The position numbers were made by a program, and so were the translations under genes. Below the pieces are notes generated by a model, which did not search any database, was not told where the DNA came from, and saw only the letters and a list, made by a program, of their open reading frames with translations. From positions 2,857,001 to 2,921,000 of the forward strand of contig NZ_CP088273.1 in assembly GCF_020731415.2 (NCBI RefSeq): DNA of 64,000 bases, read 5' to 3'. Shown here piece after piece: positions 25,967-36,945 of the stretch. Numbering within the stretch: position 1 is the stretch's first letter; every line of letters begins with the position of its first letter. This DNA is from Phyllobacterium sp. T1293. Its GTDB lineage: Bacteria; Pseudomonadota; Alphaproteobacteria; Rhizobiales; Rhizobiaceae.

Positions 25967-26841
25967 TTGGTGCCTCCCCTTACTTCCGAATAGAGATAGG
26001 GAATGATGATCGCAAAAATCGTGATCAACATGATGATCGCCGAAGAAGCACCGATGCCCATGGAATTACGCGTGAAGGTATAGGAATACATGAATGTCGC
26101 GGGCAATTCGGTTGCCTGTCCGGGGCCGCCGCCTGTCAGTGCGATAACAAGGTCATAGGCCTTGATGGCAAGGTGGGCGAGAACGACGAAGGCAGACAGA
26201 AAGACCGGGCGCATCAGCGGAATGATGATACGGCGATAGATCATCGTGGTGGATGCACCATCGATCTGGGCCGCCTTGATGATCTCGTTATCGACACCGC
26301 GCAGACCCGCAAGGAACATCGCCATGACGAAACCTGAGGATTGCCAGACTGCGGCGATCACCACCGTATAGATCGCCATCTTGGAATCCTTGATCCAGTT
26401 GAAGGCAAAACTGGTCCAGCCCCATTGGTGCATGGTATTTTCGAGGCCGATACCCGGATCAAGAAACCATTTCCATGCAACGCCGGTCACGATGAACGAA
26501 AGCGCCATTGGGTAGAGGTAGATCGGGCGCAGGAAGCCTTCGATGCGGATTTTCTGATCCAGCAGAATGGCAAGGCCTAGACCGATAACCGTACAGATAA
26601 TGATATAGAGCGAGGCAAAAATGCCGAGGTTGCTAATGGCACGCCACCAATGTGGCAGAGCCCACAGCTTGCGGTAGTTCTCCAGTCCGACAAAACCAAA
26701 GGACGGCAGCATCTTGCTGTCGGTGAACGACAGGACGCCCGTATAAATGATAAAGCCGTAAACGAAGATCAGGACAATCAGAAAGCTCGGCCCCAATACC
26801 AGCTTGGGTATCAAGTCCTGTATGCGGCTGCGGGTATCCAT
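25963..26841 (-). CDS. sugar ABC transporter permease (MalF type)
   Basis: A 292-residue permease with six membrane segments. The EAA loop reads EIIKAAQIDGASTTMIYRRIIIPLMRPV (about 185-212). It forms the membrane channel with the MalG-type partner. A stem-loop lies between this gene and the upstream binding-protein gene, a usual way to keep permease levels below binding-protein levels. Confidence 0.94.
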   Translation of the reverse strand: MDTRSRIQDLIPKLVLGPSFLIVLIFVYGFIIYTGVLSFTDSKMLPSFGFVGLENYRKLWALPHWWRAISNLGIFASLYIIICTVIGLGLAILLDQKIRIEGFLRPIYLYPMALSFIVTGVAWKWFLDPGIGLENTMHQWGWTSFAFNWIKDSKMAIYTVVIAAVWQSSGFVMAMFLAGLRGVDNEIIKAAQIDGASTTMIYRRIIIPLMRPVFLSAFVVLAHLAIKAYDLVIALTGGGPGQATELPATFMYSYTFTRNSMGIGASSAIIMLITIFAIIIPYLYSEVRGGTK

Positions 26842-26898
26842 AGCCTCACCCCTTCAACTTTTTAAATTCTTGTCATTGCCGTGCATAGTCACGGGAAC

Positions 26899-26926
26899 CT
26901 GTCCGGGGCGGTTATGCCCCGGACAG
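26899..26926 (-). terminator. intra-operon stem-loop after the binding-protein gene
   Basis: CTGTCCGGGGC at 26899-26909 and GCCCCGGACAG at 26916-26926 give a perfect 11-bp stem with a six-base loop, 12 bp beyond the binding-protein stop on the minus strand and 58 bp before the permease start. Likely an attenuator or 3' stabiliser. Confidence 0.6.
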
Positions 26927-26937
26927 TATCAAAGCGC

Positions 26938-28185
26938 TTACTTGGCAGCGTCCACGGCGGAAACGAGTTCCTTGACAGCCGCATCGGATGTCAATTCACC
27001 GTTGAATTCGCGGGTAACGACGTCATAGATCGCGTTCTTGATGGCCGCAGGAACAGCATAACCATGGGCCATGGAACCATAGAGTGTTCCGGCCTTGTTG
27101 GCTTCAGCAAGATCCTTGATTGCCTTCTTGCCGCAAGCATCGAATGCTGCGTCGGAAACATCCGTACGAGCCGGCGCTGAACCCTTCACAACATTGAAAG
27201 CTGACTGGAATGTCGGGCTTTCAATTGATGATGCCATAACCAGCTGCGACTTGTGTTCTGCTTCGCTCTTCTTGAAGAACAGGAACTGGTCGGAGTTGAA
27301 TGTTACAGAACCCTGAGTACCGGGGAAGCGCATGCAAACGAAGTCCTTGCCTGGCTCCTTCTTGGCCTTGACGAATTCGCCCTTGGCCCAGTCACCCATG
27401 AACTGCACACCGGCCTTGCCTTCGATAACCATGGTGGAAGCAAGGTTCCAGTCGCGGCCGGAGAAGTTGTCGTCCACATAGGAACGCAGCTTGGTCATGC
27501 GATCGAAAGCTTCTTTCATCTTCTCACCGCCCAAAGCCTTGGGATCGAGATCGACGAAAGCTGCCTTATAGAAATCATTGCCGAGCGAGAGCACAACAGC
27601 ATCAAAAATGGTTGCGTCCTGCCATGGCTGACCGCCGTGGGCGATAGGGGTAATGCCCTGCTTCTTGAAATTATCGAGAAGAGCAATCAATTCGTCCCAG
27701 TTCTTGGGCTCCTTGCCACCAGCCTTGTCGAGAGCAGCCTTGTTGATCCACATCCAGTTGGTGGAGTGAACGTTGACAGGTGCGGCAATCCAGTGACCGT
27801 CATATTTGGAGAAGTTCTGCAATGCGCCAGGAATGACGTCAGCCCACTTTTCCTTCGTTGCAACGTCATCAAGATTGGCGAGAACGCCCTGCTTTGCCCA
27901 GTCGGTGATGTCGAAGCCGAGTGCCTGTACGGCTGTCGGCGGATTGCCGCCGGTTACACGAGCACGCAGAACGGTCATGGCTTCCGTACCGCCACCGCCA
28001 GCCACAGGCATATCCGACCAGGTGATGCCCTTCTTTTCCAGATCCTTTTTCAGGACTTCCAGCGCCGTTGCTTCACCGCCGGATGTCCACCAATGCAGGA
28101 CTTCGACGTTTTCAGCAGCGCGAGCCATTGTCGCCGTGCCGAGCAGCATTGCTGTCGCGGCAACCGTATTCATCAACTTGTTCAT
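26938..28185 (-). CDS. sugar ABC transporter, periplasmic binding protein
   Basis: A 415-residue SBP_bac_1 family protein with a signal peptide (residues 1-23, cleavage ARA-AEN). The mature start [28 protein letters not shown] is characteristic of CUT1 binding proteins. Other family blocks are [30 protein letters not shown] and [18 protein letters not shown]. The start at 28185 is preceded by GGGAGGAATG. The ligand is unknown. It follows the aldehyde dehydrogenase gene in the same direction, with a 107-bp gap that may hold its own promoter. Confidence 0.92.
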   Translation of the reverse strand: MNKLMNTVAATAMLLGTATMARAAENVEVLHWWTSGGEATALEVLKKDLEKKGITWSDMPVAGGGGTEAMTVLRARVTGGNPPTAVQALGFDITDWAKQGVLANLDDVATKEKWADVIPGALQNFSKYDGHWIAAPVNVHSTNWMWINKAALDKAGGKEPKNWDELIALLDNFKKQGITPIAHGGQPWQDATIFDAVVLSLGNDFYKAAFVDLDPKALGGEKMKEAFDRMTKLRSYVDDNFSGRDWNLASTMVIEGKAGVQFMGDWAKGEFVKAKKEPGKDFVCMRFPGTQGSVTFNSDQFLFFKKSEAEHKSQLVMASSIESPTFQSAFNVVKGSAPARTDVSDAAFDACGKKAIKDLAEANKAGTLYGSMAHGYAVPAAIKNAIYDVVTREFNGELTSDAAVKELVSAVDAAK

Positions 28186-28292
28186 TTCATTCCTCCCAAG
28201 GAAAAAAGATAAAACTTCCCACTACCCTAGACTGCAGATATCCCTCAGCCTGATGCATTCATACAATAAGCGGAACGACGAATACAATCGAT

Positions 28293-29801
28293 TTAATTCG
28301 ACGCCCAAAGTAATGTCCTGCGCCCCATATGCATGTTCAGAGTCTTGGTCTCCGTATAATCCTCAACCGCATGGCGTCCCAGTTCCCGACCCAATCCCGA
28401 CTGGCGATAACCACCGAACGGCAGTTCCGAAGCGCCATCCATAAACGTATTCATCCAGATGGTTCCGGCACGCACCCGGCGGCCAACGGTCAAACATGTA
28501 TCGAAGTCACGGCTCCACACACCTGCCGACAGGCCATAATCGATGGAGTTGGCAATCCGGATCGCATCTTCCATGGTTTCGAATGTTAGCACGGAAAGCA
28601 CAGGACCAAATACTTCTTCACGGGCAACAGCCATGTCGGGTTGCACGGCGGACAAAATGGTCGGGCTCATATATTGACCCAGCCCCAGATCAAGCGGCGT
28701 GCCGCCATGGGAAATGGCAGCACCGGCAGAGGCAGCGTTGCGCACATACGTATCGATCTTGGTCAGATGTTCCGGGGTGATGATTGCGCCGACCTTGGTT
28801 AGCGGATCAAGCGGATCACCAACCCTAACCTTGGCCGAGAGGGCCGCAACACGTTGCGTAACTTCATCGGCAATATCGCGGTGAACGATCAGGCGCGAAC
28901 CGGCATTGCAGCATTCACCAGCGTTGAAATAGGCACCAAAAACGGCGGCATCGATAAAATCATCCAGATTGGCGTCCGGGAAAACAATCTGCGGGTTCTT
29001 GCCGCCAAGTTCCAGCGAGACTTTCTTCAACGTCTGGGCAGCATTGGCCATTGTCAGCTTGCCCACGAGCGTCGAGCCTGTGAACGAGACCATATCAACA
29101 TCAGGATGGGTGGTCATCGGCGCACCGACTTCTGCCCCTGTACCAGCCAGAATGTTGACGACACCTGATGGAACGCCCGCCTCCATCAGGATTTCGCCGA
29201 GAACGAGCGTAGAGCCCGATGTCAACTCGGATGGTTTGACAACAGCGGTACAGCCGGCAGCCAAGGCAAAAGGCAGCTTCTGGCTGACGATCAGGAATGG
29301 GAAATTCCATGGGGTGATGATGGATATGACGCCGATTGCCTCGCGCAGGACGACACCCAGCGTGCCATCACCAAGCGTGTTGTAGCTTTCGCCATGCAGA
29401 TCGCGGCCAAGCGCAGCGGCATAGCGCCAGATATCGACAGCACCACCGAGTTCGCCCTTAGCCTGCGAAATTGGTTTGCCGGATTCAATGCAATCAAGAT
29501 AGGCCAGTTCGTCAGAACGCGCTGCGATCAGGTCTGCCGCCTTCAACAGGACGTTCGAGCGTTCGGCACCGGTCATGCGCGACCACGGGCCATTGTCGAA
29601 GGCATTGCGTGCAGCGCGGATTGCCCGTTCCGCGTCGGCCTTTGTGCCTGCCTGATAGCGCGAGACGACAACGCCATGGCCGGGACTCTTGCGTTCTATC
29701 ACGCCGCCTTCCGCGCCATTGGTCCATTTGCCATCGATCAGCATCTGGAATTCGCGGACTTTGAAATTGCCAAGCGCTTGTGGCCGCATCAGAACCGTCA
29801 T
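28293..29801 (-). CDS. aldehyde dehydrogenase family protein
   Basis: A 502-residue NAD(P)-dependent aldehyde dehydrogenase. Seen: ITPWNFPF (cofactor segment, about 165), GSTLVGKLTMANAA (about 240), the catalytic Glu in LELGGKNPQIVF (about 263) and the catalytic Cys in FNAGECCNAGSRL (about 297), and the end block LPFGGYRQSGLGRELG. It resembles betaine-aldehyde/gamma-glutamyl-aminobutyraldehyde-type enzymes in general form. Its start codon overlaps the stop of the enoyl-CoA hydratase gene by one base (TAATG). It probably oxidises the aldehyde made by one of the GMC oxidoreductases (inference). Confidence 0.93.
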   Translation of the reverse strand: MTVLMRPQALGNFKVREFQMLIDGKWTNGAEGGVIERKSPGHGVVVSRYQAGTKADAERAIRAARNAFDNGPWSRMTGAERSNVLLKAADLIAARSDELAYLDCIESGKPISQAKGELGGAVDIWRYAAALGRDLHGESYNTLGDGTLGVVLREAIGVISIITPWNFPFLIVSQKLPFALAAGCTAVVKPSELTSGSTLVLGEILMEAGVPSGVVNILAGTGAEVGAPMTTHPDVDMVSFTGSTLVGKLTMANAAQTLKKVSLELGGKNPQIVFPDANLDDFIDAAVFGAYFNAGECCNAGSRLIVHRDIADEVTQRVAALSAKVRVGDPLDPLTKVGAIITPEHLTKIDTYVRNAASAGAAISHGGTPLDLGLGQYMSPTILSAVQPDMAVAREEVFGPVLSVLTFETMEDAIRIANSIDYGLSAGVWSRDFDTCLTVGRRVRAGTIWMNTFMDGASELPFGGYRQSGLGRELGRHAVEDYTETKTLNMHMGRRTLLWASN

Positions 29802-30580
29802 TACCATTCTCCCTTGAACACGGGCTCACGCTTTTCGGTAAAGGCCGAAACACCTTCTTTCAGGTCCGCTGTTTTTGCGACGAGGATCGAGCCAAGAGCT
29901 TCAACCGCCGTGCCATTGTCTTCGCCGTTTGCCGACGCAATCATCAACTTTGCCACTTCCACAGCGGCAGGTCCGCGCTTGGCGATCCGTTCCGCATAGG
30001 CCTGCGCCGCAGTGACGGCAGCTCCGGTTTCCACCACATGATCGACGATCCCGAGGGATGCGGCTTCGGTGGCGCTGAAAATCTCCCCCCCCAGCGCCAT
30101 GCGCCTGATCACCTGCGCACCGAACCGGCGCACAAGCCGCTGTGTTCCTGACCAGCCCGGCACCATGCCAAGCCCGGTTTCCGGCAGGCCGATGCGAATA
30201 TGGGTTTCGGCAATACGGATATCGGCAGCGGCAGCAAGCTCCAGCCCGCCGCCCAATGCATGACCATTGAGGGCAGCAATCAGCGGCACGCGCAATGTCG
30301 CCAAACGTTCAAACACACGATGACCGAAACGCACCCACGCATGGCCGAATTCATTCGGCGTCATGGCCGCCCAGGCCTTGATGTCGCCACCCGCCGAAAA
30401 CGCTTTGCCTGCACCTGTGAGAATGGCTGCGCGAATATCGGTATTGGCCTCCAACTCATCACACACAGCCGAAAGCTCTTTCAGCATGCCGATGTCAAAT
30501 GCATTGAGTTTATCCGGACGCGACACGGTGATCGTTGCGACAGCCCCATCGAAACTGACAGTAATACGAGGCTCAGCCAT
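29801..30580 (-). CDS. enoyl-CoA hydratase/isomerase family protein
   Basis: A 259-residue crotonase-fold enzyme. The first oxyanion-hole block is SAGGDIKAWAAM (about 60-71) and the second is ALNGHALGGGLELAAAADIRIAETHIRIGLPETGLGMVPG (about 103-142), with the catalytic-side Glu of PETGLG present. The family hydrates, isomerises or hydrolyses acyl-CoA esters. Together with the CoA-transferase that overlaps its start by eight bases, it shows that the pathway passes through a CoA thioester. The exact reaction is not predictable. Confidence 0.92.
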   Translation of the reverse strand: MAEPRITVSFDGAVATITVSRPDKLNAFDIGMLKELSAVCDELEANTDIRAAILTGAGKAFSAGGDIKAWAAMTPNEFGHAWVRFGHRVFERLATLRVPLIAALNGHALGGGLELAAAADIRIAETHIRIGLPETGLGMVPGWSGTQRLVRRFGAQVIRRMALGGEIFSATEAASLGIVDHVVETGAAVTAAQAYAERIAKRGPAAVEVAKLMIASANGEDNGTAVEALGSILVAKTADLKEGVSAFTEKREPVFKGEW

Positions 30581-32174
30581 GGAGCGTCCTTTCCGGTTTC
30601 TGCGACAGCTTCAAACCGAAAGGGCCTTCGGCAAAAAGTTCTGCTGCCATCAACTTCAGGTCACGGGCAACGATGAGCGGGAATTCCGATTGGTCGAGGA
30701 TTTGGGTCTGAAGGTCGACGCCCGGCGCAATCTCGGTCAGGACGATACCTTCAGGGCGTAGAACCATGACACAACGCTCGGTTACATAGGTGATATCCTG
30801 CCCCTGCTGAACAGCGCGGCGGCCGGAGAATGTGACATGCTCCACTTCATTGACCAGTTTTTTGAGCTTGCCCTCCTTCTCGATGACAAGCTTGCCATCG
30901 GCCACATGAACCTTGGCACCCGCATTGAACATGCCGGAGAAGACGATCTTGCGGGCGCGGGCGGTGATATCGACAAACCCACCTGCGCCTGCGGTCACAT
31001 GCGGGCGGAAGCTGAGCTTCGACACGTTGACCGAGCCTGTTTTGTCGATTTCGAGGAAAGAGAGGAGCGATGCGTCAAAACCTGCGCCCTGAAAATAAGT
31101 GAACTGGTGCGGCGACGGCACAAAGGCTTCCGCGTTGGAGGCACAGCCAAAGGCAAAATCCAGCAGCGGAATACCGCCGACCGGTCCCTGCTCGATCACC
31201 CATGTTACCGCGCCGTGCAATCCCTCTTCAAGCAGAATACGCGGGACATTAGCCGAGATGCCAAAGCCGAGATTGACAGCACTGCCTGCTTCAAGTTCCG
31301 TGGCCACACGGCGGGCGATAACTTTCTGGATGTTGAAATCCGGCAATGCAAAATCCTCAAGCGGATGAAAGATTTCGCCTGAGATAGCCGGGTCATAAAC
31401 CGTCTGTGTCGTCTGCTTCTGATCAGGATCAACAACGACGTAGTCAACAAGGATACCGGGAACGCGGACATCATGCGGCTTCAGCGAGCCGCTCTTGGTA
31501 ATGCGCTTGACCTGCGCAATGACGATGCCGCCATTGTTGCGCACCGCCAGAGCCTGATCGAAGCCGCCGAGATAAGCACCTTCATGTTCATAGGTCAGGT
31601 TGCCGCGTTCATCCGCCGTGGTGGCGCGGATGATGGCAACCTGCGGAATAACAGGCTTGAAGAACAACCATTCCTCGCCCTCGAACTCGATCTTGCGAAC
31701 AACGGGTTCCTTGGCGGCTGACGCGTTCATCGCACAGCCCTGACGATCCGGATCAACAAATGTATCGAGCCCGACTTTGGTCAATACTCCGGGTCGTTTG
31801 GCCGCCGCCTCGCGGTGCATGTCGAAGAGAATGCCCGATGGAATATTATAGGCGGCAACGTCGTCATTGCCGATCATCTGCCAGATCAGTGGCGGCTCCG
31901 CCGTTGACGGGCCGGAAGGATAGGAACCACCGAGAATACGCTTGAGCAAACCTTTTTTGGCGATGTAATCGATACCCTTGATCCCACTCATATCACCAGC
32001 CGCGATAGGGTGCAGCGTGGTCAGATCGCGCGGATGGCCAGTCGCATCAAAGCGTGCGCCGATGGCCTTCAGCATCAGATCGGGACAGCCAAGGCCGCTG
32101 GACGACGAGACTGAAATGATCGCCGCGTCAGGGATGAGGTTTGCGGCCTCTTCAGGGGTTATGTGCTTGCTCAT
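30573..32174 (-). CDS. acyl-CoA:acetate/3-ketoacid CoA-transferase, fused alpha-beta type
   Basis: A 533-residue family I CoA-transferase in which both subunits are fused, like E. coli YdiF or propionate CoA-transferase. Residues 15-40 contain the N-terminal SSSSGLGCPDLML block, and the beta half contains VNLGFGISANVPRILLEEG, followed by VTWVIEQGPVGGIPL, which carries the catalytic Glu (E-Q-G). The enzyme moves CoA from an acyl-CoA such as acetyl-CoA to a carboxylic acid. It most likely activates the acid formed by the neighbouring aldehyde dehydrogenase. Confidence 0.92.
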   Translation of the reverse strand: MSKHITPEEAANLIPDAAIISVSSSSGLGCPDLMLKAIGARFDATGHPRDLTTLHPIAAGDMSGIKGIDYIAKKGLLKRILGGSYPSGPSTAEPPLIWQMIGNDDVAAYNIPSGILFDMHREAAAKRPGVLTKVGLDTFVDPDRQGCAMNASAAKEPVVRKIEFEGEEWLFFKPVIPQVAIIRATTADERGNLTYEHEGAYLGGFDQALAVRNNGGIVIAQVKRITKSGSLKPHDVRVPGILVDYVVVDPDQKQTTQTVYDPAISGEIFHPLEDFALPDFNIQKVIARRVATELEAGSAVNLGFGISANVPRILLEEGLHGAVTWVIEQGPVGGIPLLDFAFGCASNAEAFVPSPHQFTYFQGAGFDASLLSFLEIDKTGSVNVSKLSFRPHVTAGAGGFVDITARARKIVFSGMFNAGAKVHVADGKLVIEKEGKLKKLVNEVEHVTFSGRRAVQQGQDITYVTERCVMVLRPEGIVLTEIAPGVDLQTQILDQSEFPLIVARDLKLMAAELFAEGPFGLKLSQKPERTLHG

Positions 32175-32191
32175 TCTGGAATGTCGTTCTC

Positions 32192-34233
<2,042 letters not shown>

Positions 34234-34265
34234 AGGCTTCCTCCACAGTGAGGATTTGGATATAA

Positions 34266-34279
34266 TTGGAACGTTCCAA
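34266..34279. promoter_or_regulatory. LacI-type operator near lacI-like start
   Basis: TTGGAACGTTCCAA is a perfect 14-bp palindrome with the central CG typical of LacI-family operators. It lies 33 bp upstream of the regulator start, fitting autoregulation and control of the minus-strand block. Confidence 0.75.
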
Positions 34280-34438
34280 ATTTGTCAAGCGCGAAAATCG
34301 GAGATAATTACGACTTCTAGATATATGCGCATGCCATAACCCCTTATATTTATGCTATTTTCGGGAAATTCTTGTTTGGTGGATTACATTTTGTACCCCA
34401 ATAGCGGCATCGGTCCTACGCATTTTTCCCTCTTGTTT

Positions 34439-34454
34439 TTTGGAACGTTCCAAA
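34439..34454. promoter_or_regulatory. LacI-type operator in front of DUF993 gene
   Basis: TTTGGAACGTTCCAAA, a perfect 16-bp palindrome, has the same 14-bp core as the site at 34266. It lies 36 bp upstream of the DUF993 start codon. Centre-to-centre distance between the two sites is 174 bp, compatible with DNA looping. Confidence 0.75.
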
Positions 34455-34489
34455 TTACAAAGCTCGTCGTGTTGAATGGGAGCGATGTG

Positions 34490-35653
34490 ATGACCCTTGT
34501 TCTGGACCTGCCAACAGCAGATGGTAAGCTTTCAGCCTATCGCTTTTCAGGTGAGCCAACTGCTCGGCCAACTTCCCCACCAGTCTTCAATCGCATCGCC
34601 TACGCAGCCGCCCATGTGGTGTCCGATCCGCTAAAGGACAGGGCACCATGGAACTCACCCGCTATTGACTGGGAAGCGACCATGGCGTTTCGCCACCATC
34701 TCTGGTCCCTCGGATTCAAGATTGCCGAAGCCATGGATACAGCCCAGCGCGGCATGGGGCTCGACTGGGCTGGCGCGCAGGAACTGATACGCCGTTCGCT
34801 TGCCGAAGCACGCCGTGTTCCGGGTGCCGATCTTGCCTGTGGTGCTGGAACCGACCAGCTGCTACCGGAAAATACCAGCACCCTTGGGGATGTTATTTCT
34901 GCTTATGAAACGCAGATTGGCTTTGTCGAAGCCGAAGGCGGCAGGGCTGTCATGATGGCAAGCAGGGCTCTCGCCAAAGTGGCAAAATCCGGAGATGACT
35001 ATCGGAGCGTTTATAACGAAATCCTGCGCCAGACACAGAACAAGGTCGTCCTCCATTGGCTCGGCGATATGTTTGACCCGCAGCTTTCGGGCTATTGGGG
35101 TTCCCCGGTCTTTGAAGAAGCACTGGAAACGGTACTCGCCATAATCACCGACAACAAAGACAAGGTTGAAGGCATCAAGATTTCCCTGCTCGACAACACG
35201 AGGGAAATCGCGCTGCGCAAGCGTCTGCCCGAAGGCGTATTGTGCTTTACCGGCGACGATTTCAACTATGCTGAACTGATCGAAGGGAACGGCGAGAAAT
35301 ACAGCCATGCCCTGCTTGGCATTTTCGATGCGGTCGCGCCGCAGGCATCCAAAGCATTGGCTCATTTGGGCAATGGACAAACTCAAGCGTTCCGCGATGT
35401 GATCGCGCCCACCGTGCCACTGTCGCGCAAAATCTTTGAAGCACCCACCCAATATTACAAGGCGGGTGTGGTTTTCCTTGCTTGGCTCAATGGTCATCAA
35501 AACCATTTCACTATGCCCGCAGGCATGCAGTCGGCACGGGGCATCGTGCATTACGCCGATATTTTCCGGCTGGCCGATCAGGCGAATGTTCTGGACAGAC
35601 CAGAACTTGCGACAGGTCGGATGAAGAGCTTACTGCAGGTTTCCGGACTTTAA
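34490..35653 (+). CDS. DUF993 family protein (dihydrodipicolinate-synthase-like TIM barrel)
   Basis: A 387-residue protein of the DUF993 family, annotated by similarity as dihydrodipicolinate synthase/N-acetylneuraminate lyase-like. Recognisable blocks are NRIAYAAAHVV, IDWEATMAFRHHLWSLGFKIAEAMDTAQRG, ACGAGTDQL and VEGIKISLLDN, the last containing a Lys at the place of the Schiff-base lysine in this superfamily. No member has a well-established reaction to my knowledge; a retro-aldol cleavage of a keto-deoxy acid is the natural guess. ATG 34490 follows GGGAG; a longer frame from 34352 would run through the operator. It is divergent from the LacI regulator and likely under its control. Confidence 0.85.
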   Translation: MTLVLDLPTADGKLSAYRFSGEPTARPTSPPVFNRIAYAAAHVVSDPLKDRAPWNSPAIDWEATMAFRHHLWSLGFKIAEAMDTAQRGMGLDWAGAQELIRRSLAEARRVPGADLACGAGTDQLLPENTSTLGDVISAYETQIGFVEAEGGRAVMMASRALAKVAKSGDDYRSVYNEILRQTQNKVVLHWLGDMFDPQLSGYWGSPVFEEALETVLAIITDNKDKVEGIKISLLDNTREIALRKRLPEGVLCFTGDDFNYAELIEGNGEKYSHALLGIFDAVAPQASKALAHLGNGQTQAFRDVIAPTVPLSRKIFEAPTQYYKAGVVFLAWLNGHQNHFTMPAGMQSARGIVHYADIFRLADQANVLDRPELATGRMKSLLQVSGL

Positions 35654-35728
35654 GTTTTCCTGGCACTTGATCCAACGAGCCTGCCGGGCGATTGTCTGCG
35701 CCGACTCATCCGATCAGGCAGGATTCCC

Positions 35729-36346
35729 ATGAAGCTTCTTTATCAGACGCACTCGCCCTATGCCCGCAAAGTGCTCGTCGCCATCCATGAGATCGGCCTT
35801 GCGGATAGTGTCGAGGTCATTCACCACGAAACCAGCCCGACCCGTCGCAACGAAGACGTCTATGCGCTCAACCCATTGGGCAAGGTTCCAGTTCTCATCA
35901 ACGATGACGGTCTTGTCCTCTTTGATTCAGTCGTTATCGCCGATTATTTGAGCACCCTGCCCGGTGGCAATGTGCTTATCCCCGCAACAGGCAAAGCGCG
36001 CTGGGATACTTTGCGGCTGCAAGCGGCGGCGCAGGGTATTGCCGATTCCGGGATCGTGGTGCGGTGGGAGACGGAGCGGCGGCCGGAACCTGTTCGCTGG
36101 GCAACCATGCGCGATGCGCAGTTGCAGAAAATTATCGCTGCCTGTGATTTTGCTGAAAAGGAAGCGGCTCTCGAAGGCTTGCCGCTCATCGGCGAGGTCG
36201 CGCTGGCAACGACTTTGAACTGGGTCGAATTTCGGAACATTTATCCGTTCACAGAGGGTCGACCGCGCCTTGCCGCATGGTATGCGGAATTCTGTCTGCG
36301 CCAATCCATGCAGGCGACATCTTTCTCCGGCGAAACCCACGACTGA
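35729..36346 (+). CDS. glutathione S-transferase family protein
   Basis: A 205-residue GST with an N-terminal thioredoxin-like domain (KLLYQTHSPYARKVLVAIHEIGL, then NPLGKVPVLINDDG with the cis-Pro and DSVVIADYL) and a helical C-terminal domain from about residue 85. The SPYARK segment carries the Ser expected at the glutathione thiol site. The substrate is unknown; it is a single gene, convergent with the SRPBCC gene 11 bp away. Confidence 0.9.
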   Translation: MKLLYQTHSPYARKVLVAIHEIGLADSVEVIHHETSPTRRNEDVYALNPLGKVPVLINDDGLVLFDSVVIADYLSTLPGGNVLIPATGKARWDTLRLQAAAQGIADSGIVVRWETERRPEPVRWATMRDAQLQKIIAACDFAEKEAALEGLPLIGEVALATTLNWVEFRNIYPFTEGRPRLAAWYAEFCLRQSMQATSFSGETHD

Positions 36347-36357
36347 TAGAAAAGCGG

Positions 36358-36828
36358 TTAGCCACCGAGAAAGGAAGCAAGCTTGTTCAAGGTGGAACGG
36401 CACCCGGTTTCATTGTCTTCGGGCCGGATACCACGGGGAATGTCGTCACACGCTATGGTAATCTGCGAACCACTGCCCGCCGGTTCCATCGTCGTTGTCA
36501 TCAGCATTTCGCCCGCATAGGCCGGATCATCCGATTCAAAACGAACCGCCCATACGATCTTGCTGGCGGGTACCAGAGCCACAAAGCGGACATCAAACGT
36601 GTCAATATTGTCCAACGTCTTGCCGCGTGGCAGACCCTCATCTTCCGGGTAGACGAGTGACATACGCAGAGACCCGCCTTCGCGCCCATCAAAGTCGTGG
36701 ACAATGCCATGCATGGAGCCGGGCGGAAGCCATACGGCAAGGGCGTCAGGGTCTGTGAAAGCACCGTAAACGGCCTCACAGGACGCCTTCATTGCCTTGG
36801 ATACAACTGTGCTCGAAGTATCGCTCAT
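36358..36828 (-). CDS. SRPBCC (AHSA1/START-like) family protein
   Basis: A 156-residue single-domain protein with the AHSA1 pattern: VYGAFTDPDALAVWLPPGSMHG near the N-terminus, GGSLRMSLVYPE in the middle and ADDIPRGI-type C-terminal elements (CDDIPRGIRPEDNETGC). It forms a hydrophobic-cavity fold; ligand and role are unknown. No operon partner. Confidence 0.85.
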   Translation of the reverse strand: MSDTSSTVVSKAMKASCEAVYGAFTDPDALAVWLPPGSMHGIVHDFDGREGGSLRMSLVYPEDEGLPRGKTLDNIDTFDVRFVALVPASKIVWAVRFESDDPAYAGEMLMTTTMEPAGSGSQITIACDDIPRGIRPEDNETGCRSTLNKLASFLGG

Positions 36829-36892
36829 GCCCCATCATAGCCGATTGACGGTAAAATTCCAATCTGGCTCTATCGATGCGGTTTTGTTCAAA

Positions 36893-36930
36893 GAAAAAGG
36901 GGATGGCGCGCGAGCACCATCCCCTTTTTC
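36893..36930. terminator. terminator of the glp operon
   Basis: GAAAAAGGGGATGG at 36893-36906 and CCATCCCCTTTTTC at 36917-36930 form a perfect 14-bp stem with a ten-base loop. The A/T ends give a T-run on either strand, so it is a good bidirectional intrinsic terminator, 16 bp beyond the glpV stop. Confidence 0.85.
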
Positions 36931-36945
36931 ATCGGATAGCAGAGC

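Noticed and set aside
34352..34489. Upstream start giving the DUF993 protein 46 more residues
   Set aside because: The extension crosses the LacI operator and promoter, and ATG 34490 has a good ribosome binding site.
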